The notes beneath the pieces were generated by a model that saw nothing but the letters and a program-made list of their open reading frames with translations, did no database searches and was not told the origin of the DNA. 53,364 bases of DNA from Aequorivita antarctica (GTDB lineage Bacteria > Bacteroidota > Bacteroidia > Flavobacteriales > Flavobacteriaceae), in assembly GCF_007997155.1 (NCBI RefSeq), contig NZ_VORT01000016.1, positions 1 to 53,364 of the forward strand, in the 5' to 3' direction. Each line of letters starts with the position of its first letter. Position 1 is the first letter of the stretch. This document shows, piece by piece, positions 42,667-50,435 of the stretch. The position numbers and the translations under genes are program-made.

Positions 42667-43722
42667 TTAACCTCCAGGTCTAATTTCAATCCAATCTATT
42701 TTAAAATTTTGATTCAACAATGGTAATTCTGTTTTGCCTACATCTATTGCCCTGTAGCCGTCAAGTGTCCTTTCGTATTTTAATAAAGATTTTGGCACTC
42801 TAATTTTTATAGTAAATTCTTTTGAAAATGTAGGGTTACTTCTCCAAAAATCTAATCCTTCCTGTTCAAGCCAAAATTGCTTTCTTCCAAATCCTTCTGA
42901 TTTTAAAGAAAATTTATTGCCATTTGCTCTAAAAGAGGCATACTCATTCGGGCCAAAATTTCTGAACAAGGTAATTTCATCAGAACTATTCGAAAGATTT
43001 CTTATTACAGCATTTTGAAGACTAAACTGTCTGGGAGTAGGTCCTTTGTAGTTTATTCCATTTATTGGGCCTCCAAACCCACTTGGAGCAACTACTTGTC
43101 CAATACTGCTAAATGCGCCTGTAAAAAACCATAGTTTTTGTGTTAAGACTTCCTCCTTTGCTTTTTTATCCCATTCATTATTCTTTGATTTCCAAAATGA
43201 CCCATTTTCATTTTGGTATCTACTTTTAGCAGTTTGATAATCTTCTCCTGGACTTCCATAAACTACTTTCCATTGCTCAAAAGTCATAGAAACATCGTTC
43301 TGATTTACTTCTGATGTCCAATGTTTTTGATCTTCTTGTCTAGTATCATAATTAGATATAACACGTTTTACAGCAAAAATTGTCACCTCTTCTAGAGGAA
43401 TACCTCCCTCTGGTATTGAAACAAATTCCACAGATTGACTTCCATCTAAAGGTTGTTGAGTTAAATTTGGGTCATCACTCGATTCAAGTCCTTCTAATTC
43501 CACCGCCATTATCGGTGTGTTGGCACCAAATTGATAAGGAGTCAACATCGGATAACGTGGTTCTAATGGGTCTGTTGTAAAAAATCTACCCACTCTTGGG
43601 TCGTGCATTCTAAACTTGTAATTCAGTGAGTTCCCTTCTCCCTTTATCACATCATCCATCTCCTGTCCCTGGAAGCCATACCTATAATCTCCGGTGTTCG
43701 CATGGCGTCCGGGCATAAGCAT
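42667..43722 (-). CDS. Orphan Rhs cassette with ADP-ribosyltransferase-like C-terminus
   Basis: The 351-residue product has the Rhs core end in residues 1-81 (here MDDVIKGEG). The C-terminal domain contains SDEITLFRNFGPNEYASFRANGN (about 236-258) and then FGRKQFWLEQEGLDFWRS and FTIKIRVPKSLLKY. The R-x-F/Y start and the beta pattern resemble ADP-ribosyltransferase-type toxin domains that begin with a (V/L)FR motif, but I do not see a clear catalytic Glu motif. The assignment is tentative; an RNase-like fold is possible. Confidence 0.6.
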   Translation of the reverse strand: MLMPGRHANTGDYRYGFQGQEMDDVIKGEGNSLNYKFRMHDPRVGRFFTTDPLEPRYPMLTPYQFGANTPIMAVELEGLESSDDPNLTQQPLDGSQSVEFVSIPEGGIPLEEVTIFAVKRVISNYDTRQEDQKHWTSEVNQNDVSMTFEQWKVVYGSPGEDYQTAKSRYQNENGSFWKSKNNEWDKKAKEEVLTQKLWFFTGAFSSIGQVVAPSGFGGPINGINYKGPTPRQFSLQNAVIRNLSNSSDEITLFRNFGPNEYASFRANGNKFSLKSEGFGRKQFWLEQEGLDFWRSNPTFSKEFTIKIRVPKSLLKYERTLDGYRAIDVGKTELPLLNQNFKIDWIEIRPGG

Positions 43723-43739
43723 GCCGAAGGGATAGCATT

Positions 43740-43754
43740 TTTATGTGAAAGAAC
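43740..43754 (-). promoter_or_regulatory. Conserved cassette box upstream of the 42667-43722 cassette
   Basis: Plus-strand TTTATGTGAAAGAAC. On the sense strand it follows TATCTTTA, close to the Bacteroidota -7 consensus. Confidence 0.6.
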
Positions 43755-43948
43755 GAAGGTTAAAGATAGAATTTTGAAATAAAAATTCTTAATTGACAAG
43801 ACTTATTTTTCAAAATAAACTCGATAGTAGGGATTTTTAGGTAAATCAAGGTTGATAAAATGAGTAGAATAGTTTTGGACAGAATAACTTAGTAAATAAC
43901 TTTTCTTTACTCGGAATTTTTATTTCTTTGTGTAAAATCTAAGATAGA

Positions 43949-44473
43949 ATGACTCCTAAAGAAAAAAACAAAACCAGTAAGTTTTTGAGCTTGATTTTAA
44001 GGCATAAGCCCGAAGAAATAGATTTAGTTTTAGATAATGATGGTTGGGCTAATGTAGATGAGCTATTACAGAAAATGGTTATTGGCTTTGAAGATTTAAA
44101 AGAGGTCGTTAAAACCAATGAAAAAAAACGTTTCGCATTCTCTGATGATTTCAAGAAGATAAGAGCGAATCAAGGACATTCTATCGACGTTGATTTAAAG
44201 CTTGATCCAGTAATTCCACCTAAGTTTTTGTTTCACGGTACAGCAGAAAAAAACATAGATTCAATTCTTGTAAAAGGATTGCTTAAGCAAGGCAGAAACT
44301 ATGTTCATTTAAGTGATGATATAGAAACCGCTAGAAATGTTGGTATACGTTATGGAAAGCCAATAATTCTTAAAGTAAATACTCTAAATATGTATCAAGA
44401 AGGATACCTATTTTATCTTTCGAAAAATGGTGTCTGGCTTACTGACTTTGTTCCTGCAGGCTTTATTTCTTAA
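43949..44473 (+). CDS. kptA: RNA 2'-phosphotransferase (KptA/Tpt1)
   Basis: The 174-residue protein has both domains of the Tpt1/KptA family: an N-terminal winged helix (KTSKFLSLILRHKPEEIDLVLDNDGWANVDELL) and a C-terminal NAD-binding domain with FLFHGTAEKNIDSILVKGL (about 94-112) and YVHLSDDIETARNVGIRYGKPIILKV (about 117-142). The enzyme transfers the 2'-phosphate from RNA to NAD+ after splicing or repair. It is the only plus-strand gene in the toxin array and overlaps the 3' end of an immunity gene by 11 bp, so it is probably an inserted gene. Confidence 0.92.
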   Translation: MTPKEKNKTSKFLSLILRHKPEEIDLVLDNDGWANVDELLQKMVIGFEDLKEVVKTNEKKRFAFSDDFKKIRANQGHSIDVDLKLDPVIPPKFLFHGTAEKNIDSILVKGLLKQGRNYVHLSDDIETARNVGIRYGKPIILKVNTLNMYQEGYLFYLSKNGVWLTDFVPAGFIS

Positions 44474-44858
44474 TTATCAAATCCGCACTAATTACCTCAA
44501 GGTAGTGGTTTGCATTGATAAAAAAAATTCTAAAATGTCGAAACTTAAAAAGATTATTAAAATGCTTTTCCCATTGAAGTTTATAATCAGAATTCTTAAA
44601 TTCAATTAAAGAATCTATTTTTTCATATTTTTCGAAATTAATTAATGAATCACTCACACCTGGAAAATTTGTAAGTCTATGGAAACATGTATGTTTAAAT
44701 AAAAAATTTATAGTGCATTCCTCATTACTTTCTTTCGAATCATAATATATATTAACATTCAAATTACCATCATTATACGATAAATCTATTTTATTCTCAC
44801 CATGCGAAGGAAAAAAAAGATCCGTGTTAAAAATTATAATAGGAGAACTACATTTCAT
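44463..44858 (-). CDS. Presumed immunity protein of the RAGIP-motif cassette
   Basis: The 131-residue product starts 4 bp after its toxin partner. It is beta-rich (INLS, NLNVNIYYDSKES) and hydrophilic. No family is recognised. It is convergent with kptA, and the two 3' ends overlap by 11 bp. Confidence 0.6.
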   Translation of the reverse strand: MKCSSPIIIFNTDLFFPSHGENKIDLSYNDGNLNVNIYYDSKESNEECTINFLFKHTCFHRLTNFPGVSDSLINFEKYEKIDSLIEFKNSDYKLQWEKHFNNLFKFRHFRIFFINANHYLEVISADLIIKK

Positions 44859-44862
44859 TTTA

Positions 44863-45867
44863 TTATTCTTTTGATTTAGTATTAATAGGAGTTGTTGAAG
44901 AAGGTGCTTCTCCCTTGAGCTGTCTTTTTGCTAATTCATCAAATGTTACCGCTCCCTCTTCTGCTGTTGTATAGGCCGTTTGATTTGTTCTATTAACTCC
45001 ATACCAATCTTTCATTGGTATTCCAGCTCTTTCTAAAGCAACAGAAGTTCTACTGTTTAAAATTACCTTTTCTCCATTTTTCATAACATAATCCAATGGT
45101 ATATCTTTTGGAGAAATTTTTTGACCTGTTAAAGCTTCTACGAGATCATTTACTTCTTTTATCTCAGCACTAGCTTTAGCAGAATATATTTGTTGACCTT
45201 CCACAGAAAAAATTTCATCAGACCTTATTGTTTTTTGAGCAAATTTTGCACCTTCAAGATTTTTTATAACTGATAAAGTTCTTGATACTTTTCCAATGGT
45301 ATAAATTATGCCATCTCCCAGTAATCCTAAAACCACAATTTTATTTGCTTCTCCGGCATTTTTGAATCGCTTTTGCGCTTCGAATTGATTACCATTTCTT
45401 TGTTCCTCATATCCTCTTTCACTTTCATTTAGAGATTCAAGAAGCCCAGATCCCATTATTACTCTTGTCATCCAACCTTTAGTCACATGAACATCTATTA
45501 ATCCTACAAGCCCGATAATAGTTCCGAAAGCACGTGCATTATCTCTTTCCTTTAATTCCTCAGCAGTAATCTTTCCTTGTAAGAAACTTTTCTGATCACC
45601 ATATTGTGCCATAGTAGAAAGGGTCTCTTCTAACCCTTCAAGTTCACTAAATGCAATAACTTTATTTCCTGAAAAACTATATGGTGAATATTGCGGGTAT
45701 TTTTTGGTCAAAGGGTCAACAGCAAAGAACCTACCCACCCTTGGGTCGTGCATCCTAAAGGTATAGTTCAGAGAATTTCCCTCTCCTTTAATTTCATCGT
45801 CCATCTCCTGCCCCTGAAATCCGTATCGGTAATCAGAAGTGTTCGCATGCCGCCCGGGCAGCAGCAT
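44863..45867 (-). CDS. Orphan Rhs cassette with NSRTSVALERAGIP-type toxin domain
   Basis: In this 334-residue product, residues 1-79 are the Rhs core end. A helical pretoxin-like region with a membrane-like stretch (FGTIIGLVGLIDV; KIVVLGLLGDGIIYTI) follows. The C-terminus reads YVMKNGEKVILNSRTSVALERAGIPMKDWYGVNRT (about 265-299). The NTRSSxALxRAGIP pattern occurs at the end of many Rhs and filamentous toxins; its activity is not known to me, so I call only the motif. Confidence 0.72.
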   Translation of the reverse strand: MLLPGRHANTSDYRYGFQGQEMDDEIKGEGNSLNYTFRMHDPRVGRFFAVDPLTKKYPQYSPYSFSGNKVIAFSELEGLEETLSTMAQYGDQKSFLQGKITAEELKERDNARAFGTIIGLVGLIDVHVTKGWMTRVIMGSGLLESLNESERGYEEQRNGNQFEAQKRFKNAGEANKIVVLGLLGDGIIYTIGKVSRTLSVIKNLEGAKFAQKTIRSDEIFSVEGQQIYSAKASAEIKEVNDLVEALTGQKISPKDIPLDYVMKNGEKVILNSRTSVALERAGIPMKDWYGVNRTNQTAYTTAEEGAVTFDELAKRQLKGEAPSSTTPINTKSKE

Positions 45868-45884
45868 GCCGAAGGGATAGGATT

Positions 45885-45899
45885 TTTATGTAAAAGAAC
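45885..45899 (-). promoter_or_regulatory. Conserved cassette box upstream of the 44863-45867 cassette
   Basis: Plus-strand TTTATGTAAAAGAAC (one change from the consensus). On the sense strand TATCTTTAG lies just upstream. Confidence 0.6.
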
Positions 45900-45941
45900 T
45901 TCGGCTAAAGATAAGATTTTACAAAGAAAAAATGTTTTAGG

Positions 45942-46037
45942 GAGGAAGATAAATCCACCATCCTTAAAATCATCGATACGATGCTGACCAAAAAGAAGTT
46001 TAAGGACTCTTTCAATAAAAATGTGGCTTCACTTTAG
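45942..46037 (+). pseudogene. 3' tail of a lost regulator or transposase gene
   Basis: EEDKSTILKIIDTMLTKKKF and then KDSFNKNVASL, stop at 46037, is an unmistakably coding tail without a start. It resembles the C-terminal helix of small Bacteroidota XRE-type helix-turn-helix regulators, less likely a transposase end. A decayed copy of the same tail lies at about 49790-49870. Confidence 0.5.
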
Positions 46038-46169
46038 GGGGTAAAAAAACCCTCCCGAAGAATCGTCTTTGTTTTTTTCTAACATCAAAATTGATGAAGA
46101 ATTTATTTTTCTAATCTTACCTTAAAAAAAGATTTTAGGCTGTCATATTTTTTTACTCGGAATCATAAC

Positions 46170-46475
46170 TTATTCAAAATAATGATCAATTGAAGAATCA
46201 CTATTGTTTTTCGAAGTATCATAATATACAAAAATATACCCTTGATGGCTATAGAAAACAAAATGACTATCTTATAATTTAAATTCTCTTTTGTCCTCTT
46301 TTAACAGTTCTGAAGCATATCCCTTTCATTCAAAAATTCTATTGTAAAAATAATCTTCTCCTCTTATAAAACTTCCATTATCTATCCTAAAAAACCTTAT
46401 AATTCTCTGACAATTGAACACTATAAATCTTTTCGATTTCCTCTATTTGGAAAGTTTCACATCCTTTTTATGTTA
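46170..46475 (-). pseudogene. Decayed SUKH (SMI1/KNR4) immunity gene
   Basis: The minus strand reads ETFQIEEIEKIYSVQLSENY, then after a frameshift RIDNGSFIRGEDYFYNRIFE, a stop, KGYASELLKEDKREFKL, a second stop, DSHFVFYSHQGYIFVYYDT and SSIDHYFE before the final TAA at 46170. The LSENYKVFLRxxNGSF start and the FVFYSHQGYxFVYY end are the two signature regions of SUKH-type immunity proteins. It is the leftover of an earlier toxin/immunity pair. The rest of 46038-46676 is AT-rich and shows nothing else recognisable. Confidence 0.7.
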
Positions 46476-46676
46476 CATCCTCTCTTTTTAATTTTTTTAA
46501 TTATTTTATCCATAATAATCTAAGGATGTGGTTTAAGGCATTTTGTTCTTACCCCCGCGCTAAAGGATGACAAAATACCGAAAATCCAACATTCTTATCA
46601 AAATATCTTTTTTAGACTAAAGCCTAATCCAATTATTAGTATACCATCAGCCTTCACTTTTGTTTCTTTATTATAT

Positions 46677-47225
46677 TTAGCCAGTATGACATTTATTTAT
46701 AGCAGAATCAACCATTTTAACTAACAAGTTTTCTTCTATTTTCTCCCTAGCTATACGATGAGCATATTGGCCTAGTACAAGATCAAAGTCAACATAATAA
46801 TTTTTATTTTTTACATTAAATCCAGATAGTACAGGTCTGTTATAAGAAATATCAGAAGGTCTAATAGTATTTAATTTCCAAAATACATTTTCACATTTAC
46901 TTATGACAACTCTACCAAAATACATTGCCAAGTCATTGCAAATGGAAAATATAAAGGAATCAGGTTTTCCATTTACAACATTTTCCTTAACACATTGCAC
47001 AAACCAATTATCCAATTTTTCAATGGATATTAAACTTAAATCTAGTTCGATATTTGAAAAACTTACCAAATCTTGCAAGATTTTTATTCTTTCATCAATA
47101 TTAGAAATGAAAAGTTGAAAATGTTCTTTCGCCTCTTTTTTATCTAATAGATGTAGCGGAGAATTTACCTGAGGGTCAAATATTATATAATTTTTCTTAT
47201 TCATTAATGATAATTTCAATTCCAT
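46677..47225 (-). CDS. Presumed immunity protein for the nuclease cassette
   Basis: The 182-residue soluble protein overlaps the nuclease toxin 3' end by 29 bp (toxin stop 47197, ATG 47225; a later ATG, MNKKNYIIFDPQ, at 47204 would reduce this to 8 bp). It is mixed alpha/beta, with RIKILQDLVSFSNIELDLSLISIEKLDNWF in the middle. No named family is recognised. Confidence 0.65.
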   Translation of the reverse strand: MELKLSLMNKKNYIIFDPQVNSPLHLLDKKEAKEHFQLFISNIDERIKILQDLVSFSNIELDLSLISIEKLDNWFVQCVKENVVNGKPDSFIFSICNDLAMYFGRVVISKCENVFWKLNTIRPSDISYNRPVLSGFNVKNKNYYVDFDLVLGQYAHRIAREKIEENLLVKMVDSAINKCHTG

Positions 47226-48204
47226 TTTTCTCTAATTCTGCTTTTAATGGGGCTGTTGGACCTATTTCTCCAGTAGTACTGCTTCTGCTAAATTCCCATC
47301 TTACAGAATTGACACCAGAAGTAGGATCATTGAGTAATTCTACATCTTTGTCAAGTTGCCTTCTAATAGATTTGGTTAAACTTGTTCTCCCAACTTTAGA
47401 TTCAATAGCAATACCTTCTGACGTTAAAACATCAATATATCTTATTCCATCTGTAGTATTTGCAGTTACCTCCTTTCTAGCTCCAGGAAATCTCTTAGCG
47501 ATGTTATCTCGGGCTACATCACCAGAAGACTTATTTTTAATAATCTGAGGGATGTCATCAACTGAAGAAATCTTAGGTGATTTGTTCTTAACTGGCAATT
47601 CTGGGCCGATAAATTTGGATCCCACATAAGCTTCTGCTATAAAGGCTAAACTGCCTTCAAAAAATTCAGGACTGGAAACTTTATCTCCTAAATTCTTCAA
47701 TTGTTGTTTGGCAGGTGTGTTTACGGTATAGTCGTACAGTTTTTTTGTAGAATCAGTAATACCCTCTCCAGTAGCTACAGCTTCTTGTGCAACAGCTTTC
47801 CCATAACCAAAAATCCCATCGTGGTAAATCTTCTTGACTGTTGCGACCCCACTGTTCCAAATAACATTCACAGAATTATTTATTGTTATAGCCGCATTTG
47901 GAACAGCAATTAAATAATCAAAAGCATCACCATTGTAATCAAGTTTTTCTACATAAGACACTTCCTCTTCCCCTTCTAGTTCAGTATAGGCTATGACCTT
48001 GTTGCCACCAAAACTATATGGAGAATAATCAGGATATTTTTTTGTTAAGGGATCCACCGCAAAAAACCTCCCCACCCTCGGGTCGTGCATCCTAAAGGTA
48101 TAGTTTAGGGAATTTCCTTCTCCCTTGATCTCATCATCCATCTCCTGCCCCTGGAAGCCATAACGGTAGTCCGCGGTGTTGGCGTGGCGCCCGGGCATAA
48201 GCAT
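47197..48204 (-). CDS. Orphan Rhs cassette, PD-(D/E)xK nuclease-type toxin
   Basis: In the 335-residue product, residues 1-77 are the Rhs core end. The C-terminal domain has RDNIAKRFPGARKEVT (about 232-247) and GIRYIDVLTSEGIAIESKVGRTSLTKSIRRQLDKDVELL (about 254-292). The D...ExK spacing in IDV...AIESKVG followed by a Q and a helix is the PD-(D/E)xK restriction-endonuclease fold seen in polymorphic toxins. It would cleave DNA or tRNA. The toxin/immunity genes overlap. Confidence 0.82.
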   Translation of the reverse strand: MLMPGRHANTADYRYGFQGQEMDDEIKGEGNSLNYTFRMHDPRVGRFFAVDPLTKKYPDYSPYSFGGNKVIAYTELEGEEEVSYVEKLDYNGDAFDYLIAVPNAAITINNSVNVIWNSGVATVKKIYHDGIFGYGKAVAQEAVATGEGITDSTKKLYDYTVNTPAKQQLKNLGDKVSSPEFFEGSLAFIAEAYVGSKFIGPELPVKNKSPKISSVDDIPQIIKNKSSGDVARDNIAKRFPGARKEVTANTTDGIRYIDVLTSEGIAIESKVGRTSLTKSIRRQLDKDVELLNDPTSGVNSVRWEFSRSSTTGEIGPTAPLKAELEKNGIEIIINE

Positions 48205-48221
48205 TCCGAAGGGATGGCTTA

Positions 48222-48236
48222 TTTATGTGAAAGAAC
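48222..48236 (-). promoter_or_regulatory. Conserved cassette box upstream of the nuclease cassette
   Basis: Plus-strand TTTATGTGAAAGAAC, 17 bp before the first codon. Confidence 0.6.
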
Positions 48237-48276
48237 TTAGATTAAGAAAATTATTTTGTCAATTAGCGAAATGATT

Positions 48277-48705
48277 TTACATTTTTTTTAAAATATCTTC
48301 TGGAACTAAATCATTTTTGCTCACATATTCAATTTTTAATTGATCATTCATTTCTATGCAGTTTTTAATAATTTCTATTAAACAATAAAAAATATAAATT
48401 AAATTATCGACATTATTTCGAATATTCAATATTATTTTCAGACTCTCAACTTCAATTTCCTTAAAATCAAAAATAACTCCTTTACTTATATATCTTTTGG
48501 GGAAATTTTGAAGCAATAATCCCTTAAATTTTTTTCTAATGTCATTTAATTGCCTGGGGTTAGAAATTAAAATTTTTTTCTTGTTCTTAAGAGTTGAATA
48601 ATCAATATTCAACTCTTCTAGTACTGCGAAAATGGTTAAAAGTGAGGCATTATTGTCACTAAACGAACAATATTTCTGCGAAAAATTTGAATAAAAATAG
48701 TACAT
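48277..48705 (-). CDS. Presumed immunity protein for the GNAT-like cassette
   Basis: This 142-residue protein's start overlaps the toxin stop by 1 bp (TAATG). It is very rich in Lys, Ile and Asn, which fits recent transfer of AT-rich DNA. No named family is recognised. Its lack of signal peptide puts it in the cytoplasm, so the toxin should act there. Confidence 0.65.
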   Translation of the reverse strand: MYYFYSNFSQKYCSFSDNNASLLTIFAVLEELNIDYSTLKNKKKILISNPRQLNDIRKKFKGLLLQNFPKRYISKGVIFDFKEIEVESLKIILNIRNNVDNLIYIFYCLIEIIKNCIEMNDQLKIEYVSKNDLVPEDILKKM

Positions 48706-49712
48706 TATCCCCCTGATTTTTTAGTAAATATTACATGAATATCTTCTCCCACCTCTTGAATTATAGGTTCTCCACCAAAACCTGCCTCTTTAGCAGCCTT
48801 ACCTGTTGGAGTTTCAAAAACTGCTTTACTTGGAGACATGCTTTTTAATGCTTCCTTATATTTTATATAATTAGTAGAAGATTCATTTGTATTATTGAAG
48901 TTCCTCTGCCAAACACCTTTAATTTCAATAGGATCCCATTTCGTAATAGCTTCTTTAATTGACTTAGTCAATAAACCCTGTCTTCGCATAGCCGCTGGAA
49001 CTTCTACATGCAATTCTAAAACACCTTGATATACCTGAGCAGTTCCTAATGATTGACCATCACTTGTAATCAACATACCCCAATCATCCGCTCCTTCCAT
49101 TACTTGTCTAACGAAAACTTTTGTTGTAGAATTCTGACGTATTGCTAAAGCTTCAACTTCAGCTTTGGTGGGAACATAAAACTGAGGTTTTGAATTATAA
49201 CTTCGAGAGGAATTAATATTACCTCGTGTCATTGAATTAATACCGTAGACCTCCAAGGTAAGCAACATGACAGATTTCTCTCCTTCCCAAGCTCTCTCAA
49301 TATAATCCTTATTAAGGGCAGGATATTTCTGTGGAGGACGACCATTTAACATCTCATTTGCATTAAATGTAAGATCAAGAAAATCTATCATTCTATCCAC
49401 AAGCCAAACTTTAACTGGTCCATTTTCCTTTATAAACTCTGCTTTTTCAGAATCGTTTAATAAAGTTCGAGATTCTAATCCTTCAAGTTCAATATCAAAA
49501 ATAGGACTATTCGAACTGAATTGGTAGGGTGAATAAAATGGGAATTTCCGCTCTAACGGATCAACCGCAAAGAATCTCCCCACCCTCGGGTCGTGCATCC
49601 TGTATGTATAATTCAAACTATTCCCCTCTCCTTTAATCTCATCATCCATCTCCTGTCCTTGAAACCCATAACGGTAATCAGAAGTGTTCGCATGCCGCCC
49701 CGGCTGCAACAT
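48705..49712 (-). CDS. Orphan Rhs cassette, possible GNAT acetyltransferase toxin
   Basis: In the 335-residue product, residues 1-80 are the Rhs core end. The C-terminal domain contains TKVFVRQVMEGADDWGMLIT, then LELHVEVPAAMRRQGLLTKSIKEAI (about 230-254) and FETPTGKAAKEAGFGG (about 297-312). The VPxxMRRQGLLTxxIxEA segment looks like motif A (acetyl-CoA pyrophosphate loop) of GNAT acetyltransferases. Toxins of this fold acetylate aminoacyl-tRNA or ribosomal proteins. The fold call is tentative. Confidence 0.65.
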   Translation of the reverse strand: MLQPGRHANTSDYRYGFQGQEMDDEIKGEGNSLNYTYRMHDPRVGRFFAVDPLERKFPFYSPYQFSSNSPIFDIELEGLESRTLLNDSEKAEFIKENGPVKVWLVDRMIDFLDLTFNANEMLNGRPPQKYPALNKDYIERAWEGEKSVMLLTLEVYGINSMTRGNINSSRSYNSKPQFYVPTKAEVEALAIRQNSTTKVFVRQVMEGADDWGMLITSDGQSLGTAQVYQGVLELHVEVPAAMRRQGLLTKSIKEAITKWDPIEIKGVWQRNFNNTNESSTNYIKYKEALKSMSPSKAVFETPTGKAAKEAGFGGEPIIQEVGEDIHVIFTKKSGG

Positions 49713-49729
49713 GCCGAAGGGATAGGATT

Positions 49730-49744
49730 TTTATGTGAAAGAAC
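49730..49744 (-). promoter_or_regulatory. Conserved cassette box upstream of the GNAT-like cassette
   Basis: Plus-strand TTTATGTGAAAGAAC. On the sense strand TATCTTTA (a -7-like sequence) lies a few bases upstream. Confidence 0.6.
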
Positions 49745-49789
49745 TTATGCTAAAGATAGATTTTTTTAAGCAGAAATATTTACTAAGAA

Positions 49790-49870
49790 CAAGGAAGATA
49801 AATTTTTAATCCTTAAAGTTATGGAAACCATTCTTACCTAAACGAAGTTTAAACAGTTTTTAGATAAAAT
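49790..49870 (+). pseudogene. Second, more decayed copy of the regulator-like 3' tail
   Basis: GGAAGATAAATTTTTAATCC and ACCATTCTTACCTAAACGAAG align base for base with 45945-46010 but have lost the frame. Like the first copy it lies directly upstream of an Rhs cassette. Confidence 0.4.
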
Positions 49871-49917
49871 GTACCGGTCTAAACGACTAAAATGCTACTC
49901 GTTAAAGTAGATTAATT

Positions 49918-50433
49918 TTACTTTGTATATGTTCCATTACCTATATTTTTTTCTAAAACATCAATAACTTCAGCCCATACTAGGGGACCTATAAATATGG
50001 TTTTACTTAGTTCTTTATTTTTAATTTTAATTTGCCATAAAGCTAATTTTTCTATAGTTGTATTATAAGCTAATGTAGTTTCACAATCCGATTTTTCATA
50101 ACATAAAAAAAATTCTTCAGTTAAAAAACAATTCCACCCTATGCCCAATCTTCCATCGTAAAATGAACTTATTGCAATCTTTCTAGTTGACAGCAGCCAA
50201 ATAGAAAAAAATGACAGAAGTAAAGTGTATTTCAATAATTTTCTTTTAGCAAACAGAATGACTAGTATAAAACCTATCAACCCTGCACTACAGTAAATAA
50301 AATTTATGTTTGAAACATCTGTTAAATATTCGGCACTTTCAGAAGTGTAAAAGATCTTGCCCAATTTCCCATATCCTAAAAACGAAAAACAAACAAGCGT
50401 AAACCAAACTAATAATAAAAATTTTTTCATCAT
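49918..50433 (-). CDS. Presumed membrane immunity protein for the phosphodiester-glycosidase cassette
   Basis: This 171-residue membrane protein has about three helices (residues 4-22, 46-62 and 70-88) and a C-terminal soluble domain. It begins 2 bp after the toxin stop. A membrane-bound immunity protein suggests that the toxin acts in the periplasm or at the membrane. No family is recognised. Confidence 0.65.
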   Translation of the reverse strand: MMKKFLLLVWFTLVCFSFLGYGKLGKIFYTSESAEYLTDVSNINFIYCSAGLIGFILVILFAKRKLLKYTLLLSFFSIWLLSTRKIAISSFYDGRLGIGWNCFLTEEFFLCYEKSDCETTLAYNTTIEKLALWQIKIKNKELSKTIFIGPLVWAEVIDVLEKNIGNGTYTK

Positions 50434-50435
50434 TT

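Noticed and set aside
45942-46037. Insertion-sequence remnant
   Set aside because: The tail could belong to a transposase, but no terminal inverted repeats or target duplication are seen, and it resembles a regulator end more.
47207-47548. 113-codon plus-strand frame opposite the nuclease cassette
   Set aside because: It lies wholly opposite a well-supported Rhs cassette and has no recognisable domain; a shadow frame.
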